Source of the DNA: Streptomyces sp. NBC_01431
GTDB lineage: Bacteria; Actinomycetota; Actinomycetes; Streptomycetales; Streptomycetaceae
Direction of reading: 5' to 3'
Length of the DNA stretch: 64,000 nt
Assembly (NCBI RefSeq): GCF_036231355.1
Contig: NZ_CP109496.1
Span: 1,922,001 to 1,986,000 of the forward strand
The notes beneath the pieces were generated by a model. That model saw only the letters and a program-made list of their open reading frames with translations. It was not told the DNA's origin and searched no databases. Position 1 is the first letter of the stretch; each line of letters starts with the position of its first letter. Both the position numbers and the translations under genes were made by a program. Positions 41,342 to 50,414 of this stretch are shown piece after piece.

Positions 41342-42273
41342 CGTCGGCAATCACAGTGAGCGAGGGCGTCGACAGCCCCTACGCGCTCAGCCACCTGGAC
41401 GCTCTGGAGTCCGAGGCGGTGCACATCTTCCGCGAGGTGGCGGGTGAGTTCGAGCGGCCGGTGATCCTGTTCTCCGGCGGCAAGGACTCCATCGTCATGC
41501 TGCACCTGGCGCTCAAGGCGTTCGCGCCCGCCTCGATCCCCTTCTCCCTGCTGCACGTCGACACCGGCCACAACTTCCCCGAGGTCCTCGCCTACCGCGA
41601 CCGGGTGGTGGCCGAGCACGGGCTGCGCCTGCACGTCGCCTCGGTGCAGGAGTACATCGACGCGGGCAAGCTGCGCGAACGGCCCGACGGGGTGCGCAAC
41701 CCGCTCCAGACGGTGCCGCTGACCGAGGCGATCCAGCAGCACCGCTTCGACGCGGTGTTCGGCGGCGGCCGCCGGGACGAGGAGAAGGCCCGCGCCAAGG
41801 AGCGCGTGTTCTCGCTGCGCGACGAGTTCTCGCAGTGGGACCCACGCCGCCAGCGCCCCGAGCTGTGGCAGCTCTACAACGGCCGGCACGCCCCCGGCGA
41901 GCACGTCCGCGTCTTCCCGCTGTCCAACTGGACCGAGCTCGACGTGTGGCAGTACATCGCCCGCGAGGACATCGACCTGCCGCAGATCTACTTCGCCCAT
42001 GAGCGCGAGGTGTTCAAGCGGTCCGGCATGTGGCTGACGGCGGGCGAGTGGGGCGGACCGAAGGCCGAGGAGAGCGTGGAGAGCCGGCTGGTGCGCTACC
42101 GCACCGTCGGCGACATGTCCTGCACCGGCGCCGTCGATTCCGACGCGACGACGCTGGACGCCGTCATCACGGAGATCGCCGCGTCCCGGCTGACCGAGCG
42201 GGGCGCCACCCGCGCCGACGACAAGATGTCCGAGGCCGCGATGGAAGACCGCAAGCGCGAGGGGTACTTCTAA
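41338..42273 (+). CDS. cysD: Sulfate adenylyltransferase subunit 2
   Basis: A 311-aa catalytic subunit of heterodimeric ATP sulfurylase, making APS from sulfate and ATP. PP-loop ILFSGGKDSIVMLHLALKAF (about residues 43-62), HVDTGHNFPEVL (about 73-84), GGGRRDEEKARAKER (about 142-156), and the standard end MEDRKREGYF. Length and motifs are typical. It overlaps cysC by 4 bp and ends 1 bp before cysN, so the subunits are made in a coupled ratio. Confidence 0.95.
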   Translation: MTSAITVSEGVDSPYALSHLDALESEAVHIFREVAGEFERPVILFSGGKDSIVMLHLALKAFAPASIPFSLLHVDTGHNFPEVLAYRDRVVAEHGLRLHVASVQEYIDAGKLRERPDGVRNPLQTVPLTEAIQQHRFDAVFGGGRRDEEKARAKERVFSLRDEFSQWDPRRQRPELWQLYNGRHAPGEHVRVFPLSNWTELDVWQYIAREDIDLPQIYFAHEREVFKRSGMWLTAGEWGGPKAEESVESRLVRYRTVGDMSCTGAVDSDATTLDAVITEIAASRLTERGATRADDKMSEAAMEDRKREGYF

Positions 42274-42274
42274 A

Positions 42275-43657
42275 ATGAGCACGACCGCCGAGAATGTTGC
42301 GCAGTTGACCGACCCGTCGGCGACCACGCTCCTTCGCTTCGCGACCGCCGGGTCCGTCGACGACGGCAAGTCCACCCTGGTGGGCCGCCTGCTGCACGAC
42401 TCCAAGTCGGTCCTCACCGACCAGTTGGAGGCCGTCGAGGCCGCGTCGCTCAAGCGCGGTCAGGAGGCGCCGGACCTGGCGCTGCTGACCGACGGCCTGC
42501 GGGCCGAGCGCGAGCAGGGCATCACCATCGACGTGGCCTACCGCTACTTCGCGACCCCGCGGCGCCGGTTCATCCTGGCCGACACCCCCGGGCACGTGCA
42601 GTACACCCGCAACATGGTGACCGGCGCCTCCACCGCCGACCTCGCCGTCGTCCTGGTCGACGCCCGCAACGGCGTCATCGAGCAGACCCGCCGGCACGCC
42701 GCGGTCGCCGCCCTCCTTCGCGTTCCGCACGTGGTGCTCGCCGTCAACAAGATGGACCTGGTGGCGTACGAGGAGAAGGTCTTCGCGGCGATCGCCGAGG
42801 AATTCACCGCGTACGCAAGCGAGTTGGGCGTCCCGGGCTGGGGGTCTGGGGGGAGCCCCCAGGAAAACTGGTGTACCGCGATCCCGATCTCGGCGCTCGC
42901 CGGGGACAACGTCGTGGAGCCCAGCGCCAACATGGACTGGTACGGCGGCCCCACCGTCCTTGAGCACCTGGAGACGGTGCCGGTCAGCCACGACCTCACC
43001 GGCTGCCACGCCCGGCTGCCCGTGCAGTACGTGATCCGCCCGCAGACCGCCGAGCACCCCGACTACCGGGGCTACGCCGGCCAGATCGCGGCCGGCACCT
43101 TCCGGGTCGGCGAGGCCGTGACCGTGCTCCCCTCGGGACGTACCAGCAAGGTCTCGGGGATCGACCTGCTCGGCGAGTCCGTCGACATCGCCTGGACGCC
43201 GCAGTCCGTCACCCTCCTCCTGGAGGACGACATCGACATCTCGCGCGGCGATCTGATCGTGCCGAGCGGGGACGCGCCCGCCACCACCCAGGACGTCGAG
43301 GCGACGGTCTGCCACGTGGCCGACCAGCCCCTGACGGTGGGTCAGCGGGTGCTGCTCAAGCACACCACCCGCACGGTCAAGGCGATCGTCAAGGAGATCC
43401 CGTCCCGGCTGACCCTGGACGACCTCTCCCAGCACCCGGACCCCGGACAGCTGGTCGCCAACGACATCGGCCGCGTCAAGGTGCGCACCGCCGAGCCGCT
43501 GGCGCTCGACTCCTACGCCGACTCGCGGCGCACCGGGTCCTTCCTGCTGATCGACCCGGCCGACGGCACCACCCTCGCGGCCGGCATGGCGGGCGAGTCC
43601 TTCGCCACCCACAAGGCCGTCACCACCGTCGCGGACGAAGAGGGCTGGGACTTCTGA
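42275..43657 (+). CDS. cysN: Sulfate adenylyltransferase subunit 1 (GTPase)
   Basis: A 460-aa EF-Tu-like GTPase subunit that drives ATP sulfurylase. G1 ATAGSVDDGKST (about 26-37), G3 DTPGH (about 107-111), G4 NKMD (about 162-165), then domains II and III. Between ELGVP and TAIPISALAGDN, the protein contains an odd GWGSGGSPQENWC segment (about 188-200). It is encoded by a palindromic repeat (42838-42862) that seems to have inserted in frame near the G5 region. The rest is normal, so function may be kept. A GTPase-only enzyme lacking the kinase domain is consistent with the separate cysC. Confidence 0.93.
   Translation: MSTTAENVAQLTDPSATTLLRFATAGSVDDGKSTLVGRLLHDSKSVLTDQLEAVEAASLKRGQEAPDLALLTDGLRAEREQGITIDVAYRYFATPRRRFILADTPGHVQYTRNMVTGASTADLAVVLVDARNGVIEQTRRHAAVAALLRVPHVVLAVNKMDLVAYEEKVFAAIAEEFTAYASELGVPGWGSGGSPQENWCTAIPISALAGDNVVEPSANMDWYGGPTVLEHLETVPVSHDLTGCHARLPVQYVIRPQTAEHPDYRGYAGQIAAGTFRVGEAVTVLPSGRTSKVSGIDLLGESVDIAWTPQSVTLLLEDDIDISRGDLIVPSGDAPATTQDVEATVCHVADQPLTVGQRVLLKHTTRTVKAIVKEIPSRLTLDDLSQHPDPGQLVANDIGRVKVRTAEPLALDSYADSRRTGSFLLIDPADGTTLAAGMAGESFATHKAVTTVADEEGWDF
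42838..42862. repeat. Palindromic repeat inserted in cysN
   Basis: Arms CTGGGGG (42838-42844) and CCCCCAG (42856-42862) around TCTGGGGGGAG. This type of G-run palindrome is typical of short Streptomyces intergenic repeats (from memory), yet here it lies in a conserved enzyme gene and keeps the frame. Confidence 0.75.
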
Positions 43658-43758
43658 TGCACCAGGACGTCTACGCGACCTTCGCGAAGGAGGGCGGCCG
43701 CATCGGCAGCGGCGCCCTCGGCAGCGGTCAGGGCGGGGTGGGCCGATGTGCGCGATGA
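43657..43758 (+). CDS. Possible 33-aa coupled ORF after cysN
   Basis: ATG 43657 overlaps the cysN stop (TGATG) and runs to TGA 43758. The peptide is MHQDVYATFAKEGGRIGSG followed by a Gly-rich end with one Cys. Its start context suggests translational coupling, but the Gly-rich composition is what GC-rich random sequence also gives. It may be the remnant of a longer gene. The rest of 43759-43890 holds a small inverted repeat, GGAGT-TGAG-ACTCC, before ssuA. Confidence 0.3.
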   Translation: MHQDVYATFAKEGGRIGSGALGSGQGGVGRCAR

Positions 43759-43890
43759 CGTACGCGCACCGCTCGCGCGCCCGAACGCACCACCCTCCCC
43801 CGCACCGAAGACCCGCCGACTCCCCGGCCGCGTCCCGGAGTTGAGACTCCACCGGACGTAAGCACCGGGCCTCCGAGAGGAAATCCTCCC

Positions 43891-45003
43891 GTGCCTGCCA
43901 GCTCCACTTTGCGCCGCAGCCTCCTCGCCGCCGCCACCCTGCCGCTCCTGTTCGGGGCGCTCGCCGCCTGCGGCTACGGCTCCCAGGCGGACAAGGAGAA
44001 CGCCGGGAACGCCGCGCCCGCCCCGGGGGCGAAGAAACTCTCCGCCGACACCGTGAAGATCGGGTACTTCCCCAATCTGACCCACGCCACCGCGCTGGTC
44101 GGCGTGCAGGAGGGCCTGTTCCAGAAGGAGCTGGGCGGCACCGCCGTCAAGACGGCCACCTTCAACGCCGGGCCGTCCGAGATCGAGGCGCTCAACGCGG
44201 GCTCGATCGACATCGGCTGGATCGGCCCCTCGCCGGCGATCAACGGGTTCACCAAGTCCAAGGGCCAGAGCCTGCGCATCATCGGCGGCTCCGCGTCCGG
44301 CGGGGTGAAGCTGGTGGTCAACCCGGCGAAGATCAAGTCCGTGGACGAGCTCAAGGGCAAGAACATCGCGACCCCGCAGCTCGGCAACACCCAGGACGTG
44401 GCGTTCCTCAACTGGATCGCCGAAAAGGGCTGGAAGGTCGACCCGCAGAGCGGCAAGGGCGACGTCAACGTGGTCCGCACCGACAACAAGATCACCCCGG
44501 ACGCCTACAAGTCCGGTTCCGTCGACGGGGCCTGGGTGCCCGAGCCGACGGCGTCCAAGCTGGTCCAGGAGGGCGGCAAGGTGCTCCTGGACGAGTCCGA
44601 CCTGTGGCCGGACCACCAGTTCGTGATCACCAACATCGTCGTGTCGCAGAAGTTCCTCAAGGCGCACCCCGATGTGGTGGAGGCGGTCCTGCGCGGCTCG
44701 GTGAAGACCAACGAGTGGATCGCGACCCACCCCGACCAGGCGAAGGCCTCGGTGAACGCGGCGCTCAAGAAGCTCTCCGGCAAGGAGCTGCCGGCGAACG
44801 TCATCGACCCGGCGTGGAAGTCCATCCAGACCCTGGACGACCCGCTGGCCGCATCGCTTCAGGCGCAGGCCGACCATGCGGTGAAGGCCGGCCTCCTGAA
44901 GAAGCCCGACCTCAAGGGCATCTACGACCTGGACCCGCTCAACAAGGTCCTCAAGTCCCTGGGCCGTCCCGAGGTCGGCGACGCCGGTCTCGGCGCCAAC
45001 TAG
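43891..45003 (+). CDS. ssuA: Aliphatic sulfonate ABC transporter substrate-binding lipoprotein
   Basis: A 370-aa lipoprotein. Signal peptide with a twin-Arg-free basic start, hydrophobic core LLAAATLPLLFGALA and lipobox LAAC (Cys about residue 28). The mature part is an SsuA/NitT-type binding protein: KIGYFPNLTHATALVGVQEG (about 51-70), FNAGPSEIEALNAGSIDIGWIG (about 92-113, in part). Expected ligand: alkanesulfonates, because the gene follows the cys operon and precedes matching ATPase and permease genes. GTG 43891 has GAGAGGA upstream. Confidence 0.88.
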   Translation: MPASSTLRRSLLAAATLPLLFGALAACGYGSQADKENAGNAAPAPGAKKLSADTVKIGYFPNLTHATALVGVQEGLFQKELGGTAVKTATFNAGPSEIEALNAGSIDIGWIGPSPAINGFTKSKGQSLRIIGGSASGGVKLVVNPAKIKSVDELKGKNIATPQLGNTQDVAFLNWIAEKGWKVDPQSGKGDVNVVRTDNKITPDAYKSGSVDGAWVPEPTASKLVQEGGKVLLDESDLWPDHQFVITNIVVSQKFLKAHPDVVEAVLRGSVKTNEWIATHPDQAKASVNAALKKLSGKELPANVIDPAWKSIQTLDDPLAASLQAQADHAVKAGLLKKPDLKGIYDLDPLNKVLKSLGRPEVGDAGLGAN

Positions 45004-45049
45004 TCCCCGCACCAAGCCGGTTCAACAGGTTTCCCAGGAGGTGACGACC

Positions 45050-45844
45050 ATGGCCACTGCCCTCGCCAAGGCCGCGGACCGCACGGCGGCCGAGCACGAC
45101 TACGCCGCCCGGATCGGGCATGTCTCCAAGTCCTTCGCCGGCCGTGGCGGAGCGCAGCTCGTCCTCGACGACATCACCCTCGATGTCGCGCCGGGCGAAT
45201 TCGTCACCCTCCTGGGCGCCTCCGGCTGCGGGAAGTCGACGCTCCTGAACCTGGTGGCGGGCCTGGACGCGCCGACCGCGGGCACCATCGAGACACCCGG
45301 CGGCCGCCCCGCCCTGATGTTCCAGGAGCACGCCCTGTTCCCGTGGCTGACCGCGGGCAAGAACATCGAACTCGCCCTGCGGCTGCGCGGCGTCCCCAAG
45401 AACGAGCGGCGCACCCGGGCCGAGGAACTCCTCGAACTGGTCCGGCTGCACGGTGCGTACGGCAAGCGGGTGCACGAGCTGTCCGGCGGCATGCGCCAGC
45501 GCGTCGCGATGGCGCGGGCCATCGCGCAGGACTCCCAGCTGCTCCTGATGGACGAGCCGTTCGCGGCGCTCGACGCGATCACCCGCGATGTGCTGCACGA
45601 CGAGCTGACCCGCATCTGGCGCGAGACGAACCTGTCGGTGCTGTTCGTGACGCACAACGTGCGCGAGGCGGTCCGGCTCGCCCAGCGCGTGGTGCTCCTC
45701 TCTTCGCGGCCGGGCCGGGTGGCTCACGAGTGGACCGTGGACATCGACCACCCGCGCCGCATCGAGGACGCCGAAGTGGCGGAGCTCTCCGTCGAGATCA
45801 CCGAACAACTGCGTGGGGAGATCCGCCGACATGGCCAGCACTGA
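45050..45844 (+). CDS. ssuB: Sulfonate ABC transporter ATP-binding protein
   Basis: A 264-aa ATPase of the SsuB/TauB class. Walker A GASGCGKST (about residues 57-65), Q-loop LMFQEHALFPWLT (about 86-98), signature LSGGMRQR (about 145-152), Walker B LLLMDEPFAALD (about 163-174), switch THNVREA. Start at ATG 45050, since AGGAGG (45034-45039) is at good distance; a GTG at 45041 is too close. It overlaps the permease gene by 14 bp and supplies energy for sulfonate uptake. Confidence 0.9.
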   Translation: MATALAKAADRTAAEHDYAARIGHVSKSFAGRGGAQLVLDDITLDVAPGEFVTLLGASGCGKSTLLNLVAGLDAPTAGTIETPGGRPALMFQEHALFPWLTAGKNIELALRLRGVPKNERRTRAEELLELVRLHGAYGKRVHELSGGMRQRVAMARAIAQDSQLLLMDEPFAALDAITRDVLHDELTRIWRETNLSVLFVTHNVREAVRLAQRVVLLSSRPGRVAHEWTVDIDHPRRIEDAEVAELSVEITEQLRGEIRRHGQH

Positions 45845-46721
45845 GACGACTCCGGTCAAGGAACCCCACGATCTGGGCAGCCTCGAAGCGGGCCTCGACG
45901 CGCTCGAAACCGTCCAGGCCCACCGCACCCCCGTCCGCGAGGTGCTCGTCAAGAAGGTCCTGCCGCCGCTGACCGCGGTCGCCCTGGTCCTGGTGGTCTG
46001 GCAGGCCCTCGTCTCGGCGAAGGTCACCGACTCCTACAAGCTGCCCGCGCCGTCCGCGGTGTGGTCGAGCCTGACCGACATGTGGCTCCAGGGCACCCTG
46101 CTCGACGTCGTGTGGACCAGCGTGTCGCGCGGTCTGCTCGGCTTCCTGCTGGCCCTGGCCATCGGCACCCCGCTCGGCCTGCTCGTGGCCCGGGTGAAGT
46201 TCGTGCGGGCCGCGATCGGCCCGATCCTCTCCGGCCTCCAGTCGCTGCCGTCGGTGGCCTGGGTCCCGCCGGCCGTGCTGTGGCTCGGCCTGAACGACTC
46301 GATGATGTACGCGGTGATCCTGCTCGGCGCGGTCCCCTCGATCGCCAACGGCCTGGTCTCCGGCGTCGACCAGGTGCCGCCGCTGTACCTGCGGGCGGGC
46401 CGCACGCTGGGCGCGACCGGCGTGCGGGGCGCCTGGCACATCCTGATGCCGGCCGCGCTGCCCGGCTATCTGGCGGGTCTGAAGCAGGGCTGGGCGTTCT
46501 CCTGGCGCTCGCTGATGGCCGCCGAGATCATCGCTTCCTCGCCCGATCTCGGCCTGGGGCTCGGCCAGTTGCTGGAGAACGGCCGCAACAACTCCGACAT
46601 GCCCGGGATCTTCCTCGCGATCATCCTGATCCTGGTCGTGGGCATCGCCATCGACCTGCTGATCTTCAGTCCGCTGGAGCGCCGCGTGCTGCGCGGCCGC
46701 GGCCTGCTCGTGAGGGGCTGA
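45831..46721 (+). CDS. ssuC: Sulfonate ABC transporter permease
   Basis: A 296-aa membrane protein with about six to seven helices, BPD_transp_1 domain in residues 95-275. The EAA loop is seen as AGRTLGATGVRGAWHILMPAALPG (about 186-209). A 50-residue hydrophilic N-terminus precedes the first helix. ATG 45831 lies inside the 3' end of ssuB. Works with the binding protein and ATPase upstream. Confidence 0.9.
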   Translation: MASTETTPVKEPHDLGSLEAGLDALETVQAHRTPVREVLVKKVLPPLTAVALVLVVWQALVSAKVTDSYKLPAPSAVWSSLTDMWLQGTLLDVVWTSVSRGLLGFLLALAIGTPLGLLVARVKFVRAAIGPILSGLQSLPSVAWVPPAVLWLGLNDSMMYAVILLGAVPSIANGLVSGVDQVPPLYLRAGRTLGATGVRGAWHILMPAALPGYLAGLKQGWAFSWRSLMAAEIIASSPDLGLGLGQLLENGRNNSDMPGIFLAIILILVVGIAIDLLIFSPLERRVLRGRGLLVRG

Positions 46722-46726
46722 GCCGC

Positions 46727-47467
46727 GTGCACCGCCCGGTCCTGCTCGTCATAGCCCACGGCAGCCGCGATCCGCGACACGCGGCGACCGTCCACGCCCT
46801 GGTGCGGCGGGTGCGGGGGCTTCGGCCCGGGGTGCGCGTGGAGACGGGCTTCCTCGACTTCAACGCGCCCTCGGTCCCCCAGGTCCTGGACCGGCTCGCG
46901 CTCGAAGGCGTACGGGATGTGGTGGCACTCCCCCTCCTGCTGACCCGCGCCTTCCACGCGAAGGCCGACATCCCGGCCGTGCTCGACCGGGCACCGGCGC
47001 GCCTGAACATCACGCTCGCCGATGTCCTCGGCCCCTCGCCGCTGCTCCTGGACACCTTGGAGCGGCGGCTGTACGAGGCGGGCCTCACGCCCGCCGACAA
47101 GCGCTCGACCGGGGTCGTACTGGCCTCGGCGGGCTCCACAGACCCGGAGGCGATCGCAGTGATCGCTGAAATCGCGCGGGAGCTGCGGCACACCGGTTGG
47201 TGCGCCGTGCGGCCTGCGTTCGCCTCCGCGGCCCTGCCCCGTACGGAGGACGCCGTACGGGAGCTTCGCGCCCTGGGCGTCCGGCGGGTGGCCGTCGCCC
47301 CGTACGTCATCGCGCCGGGCTTCCTGCCCGACCGGATCGCCCGTGGCGCGGCCAAGGCGCACGTCCTGGCCGAAGTACTGGGCCCCGCACCGGAGTTGGC
47401 CCGGCTGCTGCTGACCCGCTACGACGAGGCCAAAACCCGCCCCCGAGCCGCCGCGCTAACGGCTTGA
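46727..47467 (+). CDS. Sirohydrochlorin chelatase (CbiX/SirB-like)
   Basis: A 246-aa protein with two CbiX-like halves: LLVIAHGSRDPRHAATVHALV (N-terminal, His in AHGS near residue 10, and PLLLTRAFHAKADIP with His near 83) and a second, more diverged half. It inserts iron into sirohydrochlorin to give siroheme, the cofactor of the sulfite reductase encoded 8 kb upstream in the same operon. GTG 46727 is 5 bp after ssuC, with GAGGGG upstream. A cobalt-chelatase role is possible but less likely in this setting. Confidence 0.88.
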   Translation: MHRPVLLVIAHGSRDPRHAATVHALVRRVRGLRPGVRVETGFLDFNAPSVPQVLDRLALEGVRDVVALPLLLTRAFHAKADIPAVLDRAPARLNITLADVLGPSPLLLDTLERRLYEAGLTPADKRSTGVVLASAGSTDPEAIAVIAEIARELRHTGWCAVRPAFASAALPRTEDAVRELRALGVRRVAVAPYVIAPGFLPDRIARGAAKAHVLAEVLGPAPELARLLLTRYDEAKTRPRAAALTA

Positions 47468-47529
47468 GCCCCTCCCCTCCACCCGACGACGGCACCCGCG
47501 GGGCTCCGGCTGAGAGCGGCGGGCGGGGT

Positions 47530-47600
47530 GAGCCCGGCGGGGGTGCAGGGGCGGGAGCATCGGCTCACTCCCTCCCATTTCCCACCCCCGCCCCCGGCTC
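47530..47600. terminator. Long-range stem between convergent genes
   Basis: GAGCCCGGCGGGGGTG (47530-47545) can pair imperfectly with CACCCCCGCCCCCGGCTC (47583-47600). A second pair, GTGAGCC/GGCTCAC, lies within. Located exactly between the ends of the sirohydrochlorin chelatase gene and the minus-strand beta-helix gene, it could stop transcription from both sides. Confidence 0.45.
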
Positions 47601-50256
47601 AGGGAAGGGGCGAGGTGGGGGCTGACGTGGCCCCCGGGCCGACACCCGCCGCCGTGATCGCCGCGACCGTGAAGGTGTACGTCTTCCCCGGCACCAGACC
47701 CCCCACCACCCGGAACATCCCCTTCGCCGTCGGCTGGGTGACGAGCGCGTCGCGGCCCGCGGCCTCGATGACGCGGCCGTCCGAGACGGTGATCCGGTAG
47801 CCGATGACCTTGGCGTCGCCCATGGCCGCGGGCGGCGTCCACGCGACCGTGACCGCTCTGGCGCCGACCCGCGCCCTGACGCCGGTCGGCGCGCCGGGCA
47901 GCACGACGGCCGCGGTCGGCTCAAGCGCCGCGGAGGCGAGCGAGGGCGCGCTCTCGCCGTGCGCGTTGCGTGCGGTGACCGTCACCCTGAACGGGCCGTC
48001 GGAGGGCCGGAGTTGGCCGATGCGGACGTACGCCTGCCGTTTGAAGTCGGCGGCCGTGATGCTCGCCGAGGCGGCTTCGGTGCCGTCGGGGCGCAGGGCG
48101 TGTGCGGTGTATCCGGTCAGCGCTGAACCGCCGTCCACGTAGCTCGGGTTGAAGGTGACGTACAGTCCGTCCGCCCCCGCCGTGCTGGTGCCCACCCGCG
48201 CCGGGGCCTCGGGGACCGAGACGGCCGCCGTCGTGCGGTCGAGGATGCCCCGGTAGGCGGGCTCGATGCCCGCGTTGGCGAGGATGTCGGCGGGCGCGTC
48301 GGTGGGGGCCGCCATGAGGTGGTTGCCCGTGGTGACCAGGCCCTTGTCGTCGCCGTCGGCGGCGCCCTCCTCCCACCAGTTGTCCTTGACCAGCGTCGGG
48401 TCGTTGTTTCCGAGTTTGTCGCGGTAGTCGGTGTGGCGGCTGGCGACGTTGGCGTACGCGGCCCCGTACAGGACGTTGCCCTGGACGGTCTCGTAGGTGC
48501 AGCCGTTGTCGGTGTAGACGCTCTTGCCCAGGCCCCACTGGTCGTGGATGACGTTCCCGGTGACCTTTTCGCCGTCGGCCATCGAACTGCCGGTCAAACC
48601 CTGGGTGTAGACGCCTCCCCCGTCGTCGAGGAGCTGCATGTAGTCGAAGACGAGGTTGTCGCGCACCGTGTTGTCGTGGCTCGGGTTGGGGGTCGCGGGT
48701 GAGCCGATCTTGTCGGGCCAGCCGCCCCAGCCCATGGAGATCGCGCTGTAGCCGAGGTGGTCGAGCTGGTTGTGCGCGATGGTGTTGTGCTGGGTGTAGC
48801 CGTTGAGGATGCCGACCGAGCCGTGGAATTCGCGTGGCAGCGCGTAGAGGTGATTGTCCGTGACCTCGATCCGGGCGGCCGGTGGCTGGCCGTCCACGCC
48901 GCCCAGCTCCAGCCCGTTGCCGGAGATGTCCGTGAACACGCTGGCGCGCACGGCGGCGTCGGTGGTCCCGGCTCCGAGTTCGAGCCCGGCGGCACCCAGG
49001 TGCGCGAACGTGCTGTCACTGATGTCGATGCCCCGCGCGTACGCGAAGGAGACGTTGCCCGGCATCTTCGTCCACGACGCGAAGGGACAGGTCCCGCCCG
49101 GGGTGAAGCCGCACAGGCCTTGGGTCGCCCAGCCCTTGGCGCCGGTGAGGGTGTAGCCGGCCTGGATCTCGGAGAAGCCTTCGGGGCTGGAGGGCGTCAG
49201 CCAGGTCGCGTAACTGAAGTCCAGTCCCTGGAAGGAGACGTCGTGCAGCGGCGCGGCGGCCGTGCCGCGGCCGTCGACCAGTTTTTCGGCGGAGGCCGCC
49301 TCGATGTCGGCGCTGCGCGGATCCTCCCCCTGGCGCGGCAGGTAGTAGACGGTGTGCGCGGTTCGGTCGAGGTACCACTCGCCGGGCTGGTCGAGTAGTT
49401 CGAAGGCGTTCTCGACGTAGGACGCCTTGCCGTTGTTGGTGAGCTTGCCGGGGCCGACCATGCTGACCGTGCGGCCGGGCCGGTCGGGGAATTCGACGCG
49501 CTTGTTGGAGTTGTCCCAGCACGGCTGGGCCATGGTGATGGTGTTGCCCTGGGCCGCGGCGATCCGGCAGCGTGGCTCGGTCCACTGTCCGAGTCCGTCA
49601 CGCTCGGTATTCCAGAGCGACTCCCCGCTGGTGTACACGAACTCGGCGTCCGAGGGGTGGCGCCAGTGCGCGATGGCGTCGGAGGTCACCGTGTAGCCGG
49701 TGGATGTGACCGTGAGCCCGACCGGCACCTCGCCCCGCGCGCGCTGCCCGCGCACCCCGTCGACGTACAACTGCCGTGTGTCGGTGAGTCCTTGGGGCGC
49801 CGGCGCGGACCAGAGTCCGGGCCGTCCGGACACCGGCTGCCAGCCCTCTACCTTGCGGCCGCCGCTGATGACCGTGGCCCCCGCGCCCGCGCCCTGCCAG
49901 ACGATGCGGTGGCCACCGTGGCCCGAGTCGCGGGCGTCGAGTGCGAGCGGGCGGTCCATGCGGTAGGTGCCGGCCGCCAGGTGGATCGTGAGGTCGCCGT
50001 CCTGGCGCGCGGCCCTGACGCGCGCCAGATCGCGGGCGCGGATCAGGCTGCTCACGGGATGTTGGGGGCTGCCGTCCGCCGAATCGCGGCCGGCCGGGGA
50101 CACGTACACATCGTCCGGGGCCGCGCGCGGCGCCTGCGCCGTGGCGGTCGGCAGGACACCGGGCGTCCCCAGGACCAGGGCCACAGCGGCGGCGAGCGGG
50201 GCGATCAGGGCGGCTCTTCGCGGCGCCGTCCGTGGCGCGCTGCGGGATACAGGCAT
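47599..50256 (-). CDS. Secreted right-handed beta-helix protein with FN3-like C-terminus
   Basis: An 885-aa exported protein. Signal peptide with Arg-rich start (RSAPRTAPRRAALIAPLAAAVALVLG) and a cleavage region near ATAQA (residues 40-42). A pectate-lyase-type parallel beta-helix fills about 55-640: DVYVSPAGRDSADGS opening, repeated N/D-rich turns such as NTIAHNQLDHLGYSAISMGWGG (about 505-525, cited in part) and NTVRDNLVFDYMQLLDDGGGV. Two FN3-like domains end the protein. The layout fits a polysaccharide-active enzyme, but no catalytic residue can be assigned by eye. ATG 50256 has GGGGAGGG upstream. Confidence 0.85.
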   Translation of the reverse strand: MPVSRSAPRTAPRRAALIAPLAAAVALVLGTPGVLPTATAQAPRAAPDDVYVSPAGRDSADGSPQHPVSSLIRARDLARVRAARQDGDLTIHLAAGTYRMDRPLALDARDSGHGGHRIVWQGAGAGATVISGGRKVEGWQPVSGRPGLWSAPAPQGLTDTRQLYVDGVRGQRARGEVPVGLTVTSTGYTVTSDAIAHWRHPSDAEFVYTSGESLWNTERDGLGQWTEPRCRIAAAQGNTITMAQPCWDNSNKRVEFPDRPGRTVSMVGPGKLTNNGKASYVENAFELLDQPGEWYLDRTAHTVYYLPRQGEDPRSADIEAASAEKLVDGRGTAAAPLHDVSFQGLDFSYATWLTPSSPEGFSEIQAGYTLTGAKGWATQGLCGFTPGGTCPFASWTKMPGNVSFAYARGIDISDSTFAHLGAAGLELGAGTTDAAVRASVFTDISGNGLELGGVDGQPPAARIEVTDNHLYALPREFHGSVGILNGYTQHNTIAHNQLDHLGYSAISMGWGGWPDKIGSPATPNPSHDNTVRDNLVFDYMQLLDDGGGVYTQGLTGSSMADGEKVTGNVIHDQWGLGKSVYTDNGCTYETVQGNVLYGAAYANVASRHTDYRDKLGNNDPTLVKDNWWEEGAADGDDKGLVTTGNHLMAAPTDAPADILANAGIEPAYRGILDRTTAAVSVPEAPARVGTSTAGADGLYVTFNPSYVDGGSALTGYTAHALRPDGTEAASASITAADFKRQAYVRIGQLRPSDGPFRVTVTARNAHGESAPSLASAALEPTAAVVLPGAPTGVRARVGARAVTVAWTPPAAMGDAKVIGYRITVSDGRVIEAAGRDALVTQPTAKGMFRVVGGLVPGKTYTFTVAAITAAGVGPGATSAPTSPLP

Positions 50257-50414
50257 GTTCCCTCCCCTGGGGCTCACGGGATCGGCCCCATGAACCCCTG
50301 GAAAGGTAGGAGCATTGACACGCCACGGTCAACACATCCGCCCGGATCAACTCATCAGAACCGCCAACTCCCCCCATTCATCGGATCACTTGAGGCTCCA
50401 TGCCGACTGCGGGC

